DNA of 64,000 nt from Ardenticatenaceae bacterium (lineage in GTDB: Bacteria; Chloroflexota; Anaerolineae; Promineifilales; Promineifilaceae), in NCBI GenBank assembly GCA_020634415.1, contig JACKBT010000011.1, positions 1 to 64,000 of the forward strand. Reading direction: 5' to 3'. The translations under genes and the position numbers were made by a program. The notes under the pieces were generated by a model. The model was not told the DNA's origin and did no database searches. It was given only the letters and a program-made list of their open reading frames with translations. Shown here piece after piece: positions 56,690 to 64,000 of the stretch. Each line of letters begins with the position of its first letter. Position 1 is the first letter of the stretch.

Positions 56690-58240
56690 ATGGATCTCTC
56701 TACACAATCTGAGTCTTATTTTGGCTGGCAGAAGCTCTTACGGATGGGGCAGGCTGTTGTTTGGTTTGCCCAAAGGCGTGTGGATTGGCTGGCGGTGGGG
56801 GCGTTTGTTTTGCCTCTGTTTGTGTATCTGCTGACGCTGGCGCCGACGATCTATAATTTGGATAGTGCGGAGTTGACAACGGCCGTTGCCAGCAACGGCA
56901 TCATTCGGGCCACCGGCTACCCCCTTTACCTGGCTCTGGGCCGCATCTGGATCAACCTGGTGCCGGTGGGGGATATGGGCTATCGGCTGAATCTGTTATC
57001 GGCCGTTTGTGGAGCCAGCACCATTTTGTTGGCCGAGTACATTTTGCGCCGTTTGCGCGTGACTGTGTGGGCGCGGGTGGGGGCGTTGGGGCTGTTAACG
57101 GCCGTTCCCTATTTCTGGGCCTTATCGCTCATCGCCGAAGTCTACACCCTGCACACCGCCCTCATGGCCGGTGTCATCCTCACCCTGCTGCGCTGGGGCG
57201 AAGCGCCCAGCCTGCGGCGGCTGGTGTGGCCTGTTTTTTTGATGGCTTTGAGCATGGGCAACCATGCGGCTACCGTTTTGTTAGTGCCTGGTTGTGTGTG
57301 GTATGTGCTGGTGGTGGCGCCGGGGAGTGTGAAACGGCCGTCTACCTGGCTCACCATCACCCTGGGGCTGGTGGCCGGAGCCGCCATCTTCCTCTACCTG
57401 CCCTGGCAGTACAGCCACAACCCAGCCTTCAACTATGCGGGTGAATATGATGCCGCAGGCACTTTTCACTCCGTCAACTTAAAAACCGTAGATGGTGTTC
57501 TCTGGCTCATCACCGGGCGCACCTTTGCCGGGCAGATGTTTGGCTACAAGCTAAATGAGTTATGGCCTGAATTTGCCAATTACGGCGTACAGTTGTGGCA
57601 ATCCTTCTTCGCCATCGGCGTGGGGCCGGGTTTGTTGGGCGCATTTGTGGCTTTGCGGCGCGATTGGCGCAGCGGCGGTATGCTGCTCCTCATCTTTTTA
57701 GCCAACGCCCTCTTCTATATTAACTATCGTGTGGTAGACAAAAACACCATGTTTCTCCCCACCTATTTGGTGTGGGCCGTCTGGTTGGGTTTGGGCTACC
57801 ACACGCTGCTGCAATGGATTCAGCCGCAAGGGTTGAATCCGACTGTCACTGGCTCACGGCAACGGCCGTATCGGTTGTTGGTAACAGTCATGTTAGGCGC
57901 TGTCTTGCTGGCGGCCGGTTGGAACTGGCGGTTGGTAGACCTGTCTGACGACTGGAGCACCCGCGAGCAGAGTGAAGAAATACTGAGCCTGGTAGAACCC
58001 AATGCCATTATTTTTGGCTGGTGGGAAACCATCCCAGGCATCCAATACCTACAACTGGTCGAAGGGCAGCGACCAGATGTACTGGCCATCAGCCGTTTTC
58101 TTATAAATGGCGAAAATATGATGGCCCTCATCGAAAAGGAAGCGGGTCATCGTCCCATTTACATCAATAACCCCCCCTTGTACTTCCTACAAACGATGCG
58201 CGTTGAGAAAGTGGGCCCGCTTTATCAATTGCAACCCTAA
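56690..58240 (+). CDS. DUF2723 family multi-pass membrane protein (GT-C type)
   Basis: DUF2723 proteins are GT-C-like membrane glycosyltransferases of unknown substrate. The 516-residue protein shows LPLFVYLLTLAPTIYNLDSA, ELTTAVASNGIIRATGYPLY, then about ten membrane segments. The Asp in LDSAEL after the first helix is the typical catalytic carboxylate. It stands at the head of a group of envelope sugar genes. The C-terminal part (IIFGWWETIPGIQYLQL, VLAISRFL) is extracellular. Confidence 0.87.
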   Translation: MDLSTQSESYFGWQKLLRMGQAVVWFAQRRVDWLAVGAFVLPLFVYLLTLAPTIYNLDSAELTTAVASNGIIRATGYPLYLALGRIWINLVPVGDMGYRLNLLSAVCGASTILLAEYILRRLRVTVWARVGALGLLTAVPYFWALSLIAEVYTLHTALMAGVILTLLRWGEAPSLRRLVWPVFLMALSMGNHAATVLLVPGCVWYVLVVAPGSVKRPSTWLTITLGLVAGAAIFLYLPWQYSHNPAFNYAGEYDAAGTFHSVNLKTVDGVLWLITGRTFAGQMFGYKLNELWPEFANYGVQLWQSFFAIGVGPGLLGAFVALRRDWRSGGMLLLIFLANALFYINYRVVDKNTMFLPTYLVWAVWLGLGYHTLLQWIQPQGLNPTVTGSRQRPYRLLVTVMLGAVLLAAGWNWRLVDLSDDWSTREQSEEILSLVEPNAIIFGWWETIPGIQYLQLVEGQRPDVLAISRFLINGENMMALIEKEAGHRPIYINNPPLYFLQTMRVEKVGPLYQLQP

Positions 58241-58266
58241 ACATTCATTACATAAGGAGATAGTTT

Positions 58267-58746
58267 ATGAAAACGAATCGAGAAATATTGTCCCGAGTGC
58301 TTATTGCTGCGCTCATTCTGATGTCGGGATTGGCCCTAATCCCCTACATTGAGCTGCCGCAGACGGCTTTAGGCTGGGAACAGTTTGCCGGAATCTATGC
58401 GCCAGAGTTGACTGTTGATCCGGAAATCGGCCGTCCGGCCAGCACCTTTACGGCAACGGGCAGCAACTATCCGCCCAACAGCCCGGCCAACGTCTATGTA
58501 GATGGTAACTTTTTGGGCACAGTGATGACAGATGGGAATGGTAGAGCTACCTTCTACATCTCCACACTGGGTTCGCAGGCCAGCATCTACAATGTAACCA
58601 TGGAAGTGGATGCCAATGCTTCGGCAACTGACAACTTTGAACTGGTGAATGATGGACCATTCATTCCTGGGCCAACAGTTTCGGATGGGCCGACTTTCTA
58701 TCTGAATGAGGTGTTCTTTAACTTCCTGCCCTTTATATCGAACTAA
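58267..58746 (+). CDS. Small secreted Ig-like protein with C-terminal FLPF motif
   Basis: The 159-residue product (ATG after AAGGAGATAG) has an N-terminal hydrophobic helix, then an Ig-like/IPT domain (PASTFTATGSNYPPNSPANV, YVDGNFLGTVMTDGNGRATF). The C-terminus NEVFFNFLPFISN resembles the F/YLP-type endings that I recall on secreted proteins of Anaerolineae, possibly a surface sorting signal. Function unknown. It lies between two membrane sugar-transferase genes on the same strand, so it may be part of their pathway. Confidence 0.65.
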   Translation: MKTNREILSRVLIAALILMSGLALIPYIELPQTALGWEQFAGIYAPELTVDPEIGRPASTFTATGSNYPPNSPANVYVDGNFLGTVMTDGNGRATFYISTLGSQASIYNVTMEVDANASATDNFELVNDGPFIPGPTVSDGPTFYLNEVFFNFLPFISN

Positions 58747-58816
58747 CGAGATGGCATAGATAGGTGGCAAGGACTGTTTGGCCTTGCCATCTATCATCCA
58801 CATGGGAGAAAAGCTT

Positions 58817-60037
58817 ATGGCAATTGAAGTAAGCTCCCCACGACAAGAGGTGGTGACAAAGGTGAATTGGCGAGCGCGGTTACAGGCACTGCGCTGGGTG
58901 TGGCTGCCCACAGTGGCCTTCGTGGTAACGCGGCTGGGTGTGGTGCTGGCTATTTATCTGGGCGCGGTTCTGATTACGGAATCCTCTTCCCCGCCTCCTT
59001 ACCACTTGCGGCCGCCTGACAATATCTTTGTAGATGCTTTGGGCAGCCGGTGGGATACGGGTTTTTATGTGAGCATTGTGGAGGAGGGCTATATTTTGCA
59101 TGATGTGCCTTTGCCCAATGCGGCGTTTTTTCCGCTGCTGCCCTTATTGATGAAAGCGGTGCTGCCTCTGGCTGGGGATGAATTGGTGGCGGGCATGGTG
59201 GTGAGTAATGTGGCCCTATGGCTGGCGGTGATTTTGTTTTACTGTCTGGTGCAGATGTCGTGGGGGGCGAAGGTGGCGGATCGGGCGGTGTGGTATATGC
59301 TGATTTTCCCGATGGCTTTTTTTGGATCGGCCGTTTACACCGAATCCCTCTTTCTCCTCACCGCTATCGGGGCACTGTATTTTGCGCGGCGCGGTTACTG
59401 GGAGAGCGCGGCCTTGATGGGCATTGCGGCCACGTTGACGCGCTTTGTGGGCCTGATTGTGGCCCCGATGCTGCTGCTGGAGTGGTGGATGCAATGGCGG
59501 GCGGCCAAAGATGAGGGGGGAAAACGGCCGTCTCTCCTGGCCCTGCTGGCTCCCCTGGCTACCCCCTTGGGTACGGGCGCATTCATGTTCTACCTGTGGC
59601 GCAAATTCGGCAACCCGCTGGCCTTCATGGATGCCTCCTCGGCCTGGGGGCGCGTGCCGCAAAACCCGCTGGTGACTATTGGCGAACTGTTTCATGCTCC
59701 GGCAGGCGGCTGGTGGCCGGCCCTCATGGCGGGGCAGATTCATCTGGATAACTGGATTGATTTCAGCTTTGTGCTGGTCTTCCTTATTTTGGGGCTGGTG
59801 CTGCTGTACGAGCGGCGTTGGAGCGAAGGCGTGTTTGTCCTGCTGGGGGTCATCATCCCCTTTAGCTCTGGTTTGCTGATGAGCCAGCGGCGTTATATGT
59901 GGGTGCTGTTTCCGGTGTTTATTTTGCTGGCACGGTGGGGGGAGCGTCCCTGGGTGGATAAGCTGGTGACGGCCGTTTCGCTGGTTGGTCTGGCTATTTT
60001 TACGGCCCTGTTTGCCAATGGCTATTGGGTGGCGTAG
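58817..60037 (+). CDS. PIG-V-like mannosyltransferase, GT-C membrane protein
   Basis: The 406-residue protein has about nine membrane helices. The catalytic loop DALGSRWDTGFYVSIVEEGY with W-D and the later NAAFFPLLPLLMKAV are characteristic of PIG-V-type mannosyltransferases, which use polyprenyl-phosphate mannose as donor. ATG 58817 after GGGAGAAAAG is chosen over a start at 58778. Likely part of the glycan pathway with its neighbours. Confidence 0.85.
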   Translation: MAIEVSSPRQEVVTKVNWRARLQALRWVWLPTVAFVVTRLGVVLAIYLGAVLITESSSPPPYHLRPPDNIFVDALGSRWDTGFYVSIVEEGYILHDVPLPNAAFFPLLPLLMKAVLPLAGDELVAGMVVSNVALWLAVILFYCLVQMSWGAKVADRAVWYMLIFPMAFFGSAVYTESLFLLTAIGALYFARRGYWESAALMGIAATLTRFVGLIVAPMLLLEWWMQWRAAKDEGGKRPSLLALLAPLATPLGTGAFMFYLWRKFGNPLAFMDASSAWGRVPQNPLVTIGELFHAPAGGWWPALMAGQIHLDNWIDFSFVLVFLILGLVLLYERRWSEGVFVLLGVIIPFSSGLLMSQRRYMWVLFPVFILLARWGERPWVDKLVTAVSLVGLAIFTALFANGYWVA

Positions 60038-60047
60038 GGTGGTTTGA

Positions 60048-60112
60048 TGCTGTAAGGGCGTACCCTTGTGGTCGCCCCAAGAGGGCGGGTACAAGGCCAC
60101 GCCCCTACCCCA
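60048..60112. repeat. REP-like inverted repeat upstream of the flippase-like gene
   Basis: AGGGCGTACCCTTGTGGTCG and GGGCGGGTACAAGGCCACGC form an imperfect inverted repeat. Similar elements are frequent as dispersed repeats in other multicellular-type bacteria in my recollection. It occupies most of the 94-base gap. Confidence 0.6.
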
Positions 60113-60131
60113 ATTTGTCTGGGAGAAGCGT

Positions 60132-61112
60132 ATGAAAACAAATAAACAGATACAGCTTTTGGTTGGGATTGTGGTGAGTGTGGTTTGTGTAACGGCCGTT
60201 TTCTGGCTCATTGATCCGGCAGAGGTGGTGGTGGCTTTGCAAGAGGCTAACTTTGCCTATTTGGGGCTGACAGGGCTGTATATTGTGGTTTACATGGGGC
60301 TGCGGGCCTTGCGCTGGCGCTATTTGCTGCAAGACAGGGTGGGGATACGGCCGTTATTCCATGTGCAAAACATGGGGGCCATGCTGACGCAGCTGCTGCC
60401 CTTGCGCCTGGGCGATGTGGCGCGGGCGGTGATGGTGGGCCAGATGCCGCGCCTGACGGTGGCGCAGGGTATGTCTACGATGATGGTGGAGCGGGTGTTG
60501 GACATGCTGCTGATTGTGCTGCTGCTGCCCCTGACGCTGAGTGAGGCGCAAACGCTGCCCACCTGGATGCAGCAGGGGGCAAAAGTTTCCAGCCTTCTGG
60601 CGGGGGTTGTGTTGGTGGTGCTGATGATTCTGGTGCGGCGTTGGGCGGGGGTGCGAGGGTGGCTGGTAACGGCCGTTCCCCGCAGCCAAAAATTCCTGCC
60701 CCAGGCTGATAATCTGATGAGCGGTTTGAACGCCCTGGCCCACTGGCGCAGTGCCTTCTTCCTCTTCATCCTCACTGTCTTCACCTGGCTGCCTGTGGTG
60801 CTGGCCTACTCCAGCGCCCTCATCGCCGTGAATTTGCCGCCGGATTTGAATATAGCGGCTTTTGTGATGTGCGCGGGGGCCTTGAGCGTGGCCGCGCCAT
60901 CTTCACCAGGGCAGATTGGTGTGTTTCATGTGGGGGTGACATCGGCGTTGGCTTTGTGGGGGCAGCCGGAGGCGGCGGCTTTGAGCCTGGCAATTTTGTA
61001 TCACGCCGCCAATTTTGTGGTGATGGTTTTATTGGGTGTTGTGGGCTTCTTAGCCACACAGGTTAGCTGGAGCCGTTTTGTGGCTCTGCGTTCACAGGAG
61101 ATGCCGGCATGA
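60132..61112 (+). CDS. Lysylphosphatidylglycerol synthetase/flippase-like membrane protein (UPF0104)
   Basis: The 326-residue protein starts MKTNKQIQLLVGIVVSVVC and has eight or so membrane segments with the UPF0104 patterns RALRWRYLLQD, LPLRLGDVARAVMVG, VERVLDMLLIVLLLPL and AAPSSPGQIGVFHVG. Members move or modify lipids such as glycolipids or lysyl-PG. The neighbouring sugar transferases favour a glycolipid role. ATG 60132 follows GGGAGAAG; an earlier start at 60066 would run through the REP-like repeat. Confidence 0.88.
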   Translation: MKTNKQIQLLVGIVVSVVCVTAVFWLIDPAEVVVALQEANFAYLGLTGLYIVVYMGLRALRWRYLLQDRVGIRPLFHVQNMGAMLTQLLPLRLGDVARAVMVGQMPRLTVAQGMSTMMVERVLDMLLIVLLLPLTLSEAQTLPTWMQQGAKVSSLLAGVVLVVLMILVRRWAGVRGWLVTAVPRSQKFLPQADNLMSGLNALAHWRSAFFLFILTVFTWLPVVLAYSSALIAVNLPPDLNIAAFVMCAGALSVAAPSSPGQIGVFHVGVTSALALWGQPEAAALSLAILYHAANFVVMVLLGVVGFLATQVSWSRFVALRSQEMPA

Positions 61113-62071
61113 TGAATGAGTTGAAGAGCGGCGGATGGCAGGCAGTGGGTGGCAGATGGCAGGTGGCGGGTGGTTATGTTCAGCAGAATGTGGTGGGATT
61201 GCTGAAGACGATGCGGCCGCGCCAGTGGGTGAAGAATGGTTTTGTTTTTGCCGCGCTGCTGTTTGATGGCAAGCTGCGGCTGACAGAGTTAGCCAGTGTA
61301 GAACGGGCGTTGATTGCTTTTATTTTGTTTTGTCTTATTTCGAGTGCTGTCTACATTATGAATGATTTGATGGACATTGAGAGTGACCGCCAGCACCCAC
61401 GCAAACGGGAACGGCCGTTAGCCTCGGGCCGTCTCCATCCCCAAGTGGCGCGGGTGGGGTTTGTGGTCTTCGCCATCGGCAGTGTCGGCGTCAGCTTTTG
61501 GCTGGATGGCTTGTGGCAGACCCAACTTAGCTGGATTTTGCTGGCCTATCTGGTGGCGCAGGTGGCCTATACCTTCTATTTTAAGCATCAGGTGCTGCTG
61601 GATGTCTCCTTTATTGCGGCTGGGTTTGTGCTGCGTGTGGCGGCGGGTGTGGCGGTGATTCAGGTGGCCCGGTTTTCGCCCTGGCTGTATGTTTGCACGG
61701 GGCTGCTGGCCTTGTTTATGGCTTTGGGTAAGCGGCGGCATGAACTGGTGTTGCTGGGTAAGGGGGCTGGCAGTCATCGTGCCATTTTGCAGGAGTATAC
61801 GCTGGATTTGATTGACCGGTTGATGGGGATTGTGACGACGGGGGCCTTAGTGGCTTACAGCCTTTATACTTTTATGGCTGAGGGGCTGCCGTCTAATCAC
61901 ACGATGATGTTGACGATTCCCTTTGTGTTGTATGGCCTGTTTCGCTGGCTTTATCTGATTCATGTGCAGCAGGAGGGGGGGGCGCCGGAGGAGTTGGTGC
62001 TGCGGGATCGGCCGTTGCAGCTTGATCTGTTTCTTTGGTTGATAACCGTTTTTGGGGTGTTGTATCTGTGA
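61109..62071 (+). CDS. UbiA-family prenyltransferase (decaprenyl-phosphate phosphoribosyltransferase-like)
   Basis: The 320-residue protein has nine or so membrane helices and motifs TMRPRQWVKNGFVFAALLFD, SSAVYIMNDLMDIESDRQHP (NDxxDxxxD), KRERPLASGRL and GKRRHELVLL. These resemble DPPR synthase, which puts phosphoribose onto decaprenyl phosphate for arabinan synthesis. Its N-terminal SGGWQAVGGRWQVAGGYV is encoded by the GGTGGCAGG-type repeat (61130-61165). The ATG overlaps the previous stop (ATGATGA), so the genes are coupled. Substrate is not certain. Confidence 0.85.
   Translation: MMNELKSGGWQAVGGRWQVAGGYVQQNVVGLLKTMRPRQWVKNGFVFAALLFDGKLRLTELASVERALIAFILFCLISSAVYIMNDLMDIESDRQHPRKRERPLASGRLHPQVARVGFVVFAIGSVGVSFWLDGLWQTQLSWILLAYLVAQVAYTFYFKHQVLLDVSFIAAGFVLRVAAGVAVIQVARFSPWLYVCTGLLALFMALGKRRHELVLLGKGAGSHRAILQEYTLDLIDRLMGIVTTGALVAYSLYTFMAEGLPSNHTMMLTIPFVLYGLFRWLYLIHVQQEGGAPEELVLRDRPLQLDLFLWLITVFGVLYL
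61130..61165. repeat. GGTGGCAGATGGCAGG repeat inside the prenyltransferase gene
   Basis: GGCGGATGGCAGGCAGTGGG, then GTGGCAGATGGCAGGTGGCG-like units are in frame at the 5' end of the gene. They resemble the arm of the intergenic repeat at 44570-44617. Confidence 0.75.
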
Positions 62072-62093
62072 TGTTTGGGGCTATCTTTTTATT

Positions 62094-62126
62094 AAACGGC
62101 CGTTCCGTTTGGGGGAACGGCCGTTT
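62094..62126 (+). terminator. Terminator hairpin built from AACGGCCGTT between convergent genes
   Basis: AAACGGCCGTTCC (62094-62106) and GGAACGGCCGTTT (62114-62126) pair exactly around GTTTGGG. It lies between the convergent prenyltransferase and cytochrome c genes. Confidence 0.85.
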
Positions 62127-62147
62127 TCTATCTAGCCACATTTCGCT

Positions 62148-62603
62148 TTAATTTTCTGCCGACAGTGTCATGAGATAGCTGACTAAATTGGTTATTTCTT
62201 CATCTGTTAAGTCAGTGCTGTAAGTTGGGGGCATCAGACCTTCAGGAAATCCTTGCACGATGTAATGATTGGGTTGAGTGATGGATAAATAGATGTAGTT
62301 AGCAGCAAGGACACCGGGAATGCGGTTTTCGGCCGTTTCTACCAGATTGTAAAGAGATGGCCCCACCAACACCTGCCCCGCTTCCAATGAATGGCAAGTA
62401 ATACAACCAGCCCCACTTCCTAAAACAAGCTGGTCAAAAAGGGCCTTGCCCGCTGTGGGGTCGCCCGTTTCGTAGGCACAGAAGGCCTCTGGGCTGAAGG
62501 GGTCAAGGTCGCGGGCATCTACTGCCGGGGATTCGGCGGTTGTGCATGATACTGCCAGCCCGCCCAGTACCACTATAGAAAGGAAGGTCAGATGTCGTAT
62601 CAT
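62148..62603 (-). CDS. Lipoprotein c-type cytochrome, single haem
   Basis: The 151-residue protein has a signal peptide with lipobox AVSC (about residue 20), the haem motif GCITCHSL (near residue 69), and the axial Met in GLMPPTYS (near residue 125), with EEITNLVSYLMTL at the C-terminus. It should carry electrons on the outer face of the membrane, perhaps to a terminal oxidase. Its start overlaps the SCO gene by four bases (ATGA), so the three following-strand genes form one operon with a copper-handling role. Confidence 0.92.
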   Translation of the reverse strand: MIRHLTFLSIVVLGGLAVSCTTAESPAVDARDLDPFSPEAFCAYETGDPTAGKALFDQLVLGSGAGCITCHSLEAGQVLVGPSLYNLVETAENRIPGVLAANYIYLSITQPNHYIVQGFPEGLMPPTYSTDLTDEEITNLVSYLMTLSAEN

Positions 62604-63193
62604 GATTCTTGCTCTATCAGGTAGTGGAGATCGTCCAGGATGAGATCGGCCGTTACTTCATGGGGATAGGCGACGATGGCATTCGATTCCCGATCCAGCA
62701 AATAGACTCGCGCTGTATGGTCAACCAGGTAGTTACCTTCTCCACTACCTTCGTGCCTCTCATAATAAAGGCCAAACGGCGCACCTACTTCGTCAATCAT
62801 ATCTTTTTCGCCAGATAGGCCTACAAAGGAACTGTCAAAGTACCCCATATATTCGGCCAGCCTCTCCGGTGTATCCCGCTCGGGATCAACCGTAATCATG
62901 ACCACTGCTATTTCATCTCCAGCTTCACCCAAGTCGGCTTTAACTCGTTTGAGTACAGACAAAGTGGCCGGACAAATATCTGGGCAAAAGGTGTAACCAA
63001 AATAAACAAAGGTATATTGACCTTGAAAATCCTGCAAACTCACTGGCCCGCTGGCTGATTGCAAAACGGTGTGCGGGGAGGGCTGTGGTGCTGATAGTCG
63101 TGTACCAGCAAATTCATGTGGCGGCTGGCAGCTTGCCAGCAAGACCAGTGTAATCAACAGGCCAATGAGTTTAATTTTTTTCACTTCTTTCAT
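62600..63193 (-). CDS. SCO1/SenC family copper chaperone
   Basis: SCO proteins deliver copper to the CuA site of cytochrome c oxidase. The 197-residue lipoprotein (LLASCQPP lipobox, about residue 22) has the thioredoxin-like motif GYTFCPDICPATLSVLKRV with the CxxxC copper site, VVMITVDPERDTPERLAEY and the conserved His in LVDHTARVYLL. All copper ligands are present. It overlaps the cytochrome c and DsbA-like genes by a few bases each. Confidence 0.94.
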   Translation of the reverse strand: MKEVKKIKLIGLLITLVLLASCQPPHEFAGTRLSAPQPSPHTVLQSASGPVSLQDFQGQYTFVYFGYTFCPDICPATLSVLKRVKADLGEAGDEIAVVMITVDPERDTPERLAEYMGYFDSSFVGLSGEKDMIDEVGAPFGLYYERHEGSGEGNYLVDHTARVYLLDRESNAIVAYPHEVTADLILDDLHYLIEQES

Positions 63194-63876
63194 TCAGTTA
63201 CCTCCAGGTTTAGTGCTCGCTCAATCTGTTGTTGGAAATCGGTGAAGGGGCGGGCGCCGCTGATGACACGGCCGTTTATAAAGAAGGTAGGGGTGCTGGA
63301 AACACGCTGACGGCGGGCGACTTCGATGTTTTGTTGAATGGTTTTGTTATAACGGCCGTCATCCACACACGCCGTAAACGCCTCCATATCCAGCCCCACG
63401 GCTTCTGCTGCCCGCAGCAGGCCCGCACGTTCCCGCGCATCGGCCGTTTCAAACTGATCAAACAGAGCATCCACATACGTGGCATACGCATTCTGTTCTT
63501 GGGCACACAAACTCGCATTTGTAGCTGGAATTGTTTGAGCACTCAGGGCATAGGGATAATAGACAAATTGCACCTGCCCCGTCTGCACATATAGTTGATC
63601 GAGTAAGGGCGATGTTTGTTCATGGAAATCACGGCAGTGAGGACAGCCAAAATCTAGCACTTCAATCATTTTCACTGGCGCATCAGCCGCTCCTACCGAA
63701 ACACAGACCGCTTCATCCTGATCACACCGCTCCTCCAGCGTAATTACCTGTTGGGGCTGCATGTTCAGCAGCAGCAGAGCAAACAAGCCCACCACCCCCA
63801 CAACCCCAACCCCAATTATAATGAACCAATTGGTCTGCCTTGACTGGTTTTTTTGCTTTTGATTCTTTTTCGACAT
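63190..63876 (-). CDS. DsbA-like thiol:disulfide interchange protein, membrane anchored
   Basis: The 228-residue protein starts MSKKNQKQKNQSRQTNWFII with a basic tip and one membrane helix (about 16-40), then a DsbA-type thioredoxin fold with CPHC in VLDFGCPHCRDFHEQTSPLL and the cis-Pro loop VSSTPTFFINGRVISGA. It oxidises or isomerises cysteines outside the cell, here probably of the SCO or cytochrome c proteins. ATG 63876 is preferred to 63891 because it lies four bases past the stop of the gene upstream. It overlaps the SCO gene. Confidence 0.92.
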   Translation of the reverse strand: MSKKNQKQKNQSRQTNWFIIIGVGVVGVVGLFALLLLNMQPQQVITLEERCDQDEAVCVSVGAADAPVKMIEVLDFGCPHCRDFHEQTSPLLDQLYVQTGQVQFVYYPYALSAQTIPATNASLCAQEQNAYATYVDALFDQFETADARERAGLLRAAEAVGLDMEAFTACVDDGRYNKTIQQNIEVARRQRVSSTPTFFINGRVISGARPFTDFQQQIERALNLEVTE

Positions 63877-63880
63877 CTTG

Positions 63881-64000
63881 TTAAACCTCATTTGCCTGGC
63901 CTAGCCACCGTGCCCAAACATCCAATTGCCCACGGGGCGGGGTGAGGGGCAACTGTGGCAGGAACAGCATAAAGGCAAAGCGATAGGGAGCTTTGCCCGC
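63881..64000 (-). CDS. C-terminal end of an unidentified protein (partial)
   Basis: An open frame enters from the right edge and ends at a TAA (63883-63881), four bases before the DsbA-like start. The visible 39 residues include APYRFAFMLFLPQLPLTPPR and end WARWLGQANEV. It is probably the upstream gene of the same operon. The fragment is too short to assign. Confidence 0.5.
   Translation of the reverse strand, partial: AGKAPYRFAFMLFLPQLPLTPPRGQLDVWARWLGQANEV

Larger units (their letters stand above)
470..63360. repeat. Dispersed palindrome AACGGCCGTT and variants
   Basis: A core ACGGCCGT, most often extended to AACGGCCGTT, recurs throughout the window on average every few hundred bases. Exact decamers are seen for example at 1043-1052, 3376-3385, 9181-9190, 11282-11291 and 44053-44062; roughly twenty core sites fall in the first 7 kb by eye. 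It occurs in genes on both strands and in intergenic DNA. In genes it is read in all three phases: ACG-GCC-GTT gives Thr-Ala-Val, AAC-GGC-CGT gives Asn-Gly-Arg, and CGG-CCG-T gives Arg-Pro-X, which explains the recurring TAV, NGR and RPF/RPL tripeptides in unrelated proteins. A random 10-mer would not be expected once per 64 kb. Confidence 0.9.

Noticed and set aside
59216..60211. 331-codon minus-strand frame over the PIG-V-like gene
   Set aside because: Antisense shadow; sense strand has membrane helices, catalytic loop and a ribosome-binding site.
1..64000. Identity of the palindrome with cyanobacterial HIP1
   Set aside because: The sequence is different (AACGGCCGTT, not GCGATCGC), and gene content is not cyanobacterial; only the type of signature is comparable.

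Overview
The window looks like a chromosomal contig from an uncultured Chloroflexota bacterium (Anaerolineae/Ardenticatenia-like). This is an inference from gene content: many lipoproteins and membrane proteins with Thr/Pro-rich linkers, a Cys-rich N-terminal module typical of that phylum, F420 genes (cofC, cofD), DUF2723 and PIG-V-type GT-C glycosyltransferases, a YqeB/YqeC molybdenum-hydroxylase maturation set, and a DeoC-type bacterial microcompartment (BMC). There are no phage genes, transposases, rRNA genes or CRISPR arrays; one tRNA-Lys is present.

Layout. 1-7 kb: membrane glycosyltransferase (cut by the window edge), LCP cell-wall ligase, two lipoproteins including a PPIC foldase. 7.3-10.8 kb: growth genes rpmF, fabD, fabG, Asp23, nusB and a degenerate Nudix protein. 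10.8-13.4 kb: Cys/SH3 surface protein, ECF sigma factor and its likely anti-sigma. 13.4-22.3 kb: a minus-strand run of 13 genes starting at lepB and encoding a sugar-phosphate-utilizing (SPU-type) BMC: rpiB, deoC, a zinc-finger protein, BMC-T, BMC-H, BMC-P, a nucleotidyltransferase, acylating aldehyde dehydrogenase, an unknown protein, a REC-ParA fusion, BMC-T and BMC-P. RpiB, DeoC and the dehydrogenase each carry an amphipathic N-terminal tag that looks like an encapsulation peptide. The predicted route is deoxyribose-5-phosphate to acetaldehyde plus glyceraldehyde-3-phosphate, then acetaldehyde to acetyl-CoA.

22.5-26.5 kb: tRNA-Lys, a MoeA-periplasmic-binding-domain fusion, a VapBC-type toxin-antitoxin pair bracketed by a 104-bp duplication of the moeA 3' end, then a second PIN pair. 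26.6-36.8 kb: class A PBP, homoserine dehydrogenase, a receiver protein, and mreBCD plus PBP2. 37-46 kb: sugar-phosphate transferase, glycosyltransferase, LysM and DUF4349 lipoproteins, phosphoesterase, tsaE-tsaB-rimI, sugar epimerase. 46-53.6 kb: P1 peptidase, YqeC-MocA fusion, hydrolase, yqeB, cofC, cofD, M20 amidohydrolase. 53.8-56.3 kb: two tiny membrane proteins and a NarL-type two-component system. 56.7-62 kb: GT-C enzymes, a flippase-like protein and a UbiA-family transferase. 62.1-64 kb: cytochrome c, SCO and DsbA-like proteins.

Two sequence-level signatures overlie everything. First, the palindrome AACGGCCGTT and close variants recur every few hundred bases on average, in genes (all reading phases), between genes and in terminator stems; it behaves like a lineage-specific highly iterated palindrome comparable in kind to cyanobacterial HIP1. 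Second, several families of short tandem repeats, often arranged as inverted arms, fill intergenic gaps and also sit in frame inside genes. The strongest candidate for an undescribed system is the BMC operon with its built-in response-regulator/ParA ATPase, nucleotidyltransferase and zinc-finger protein.
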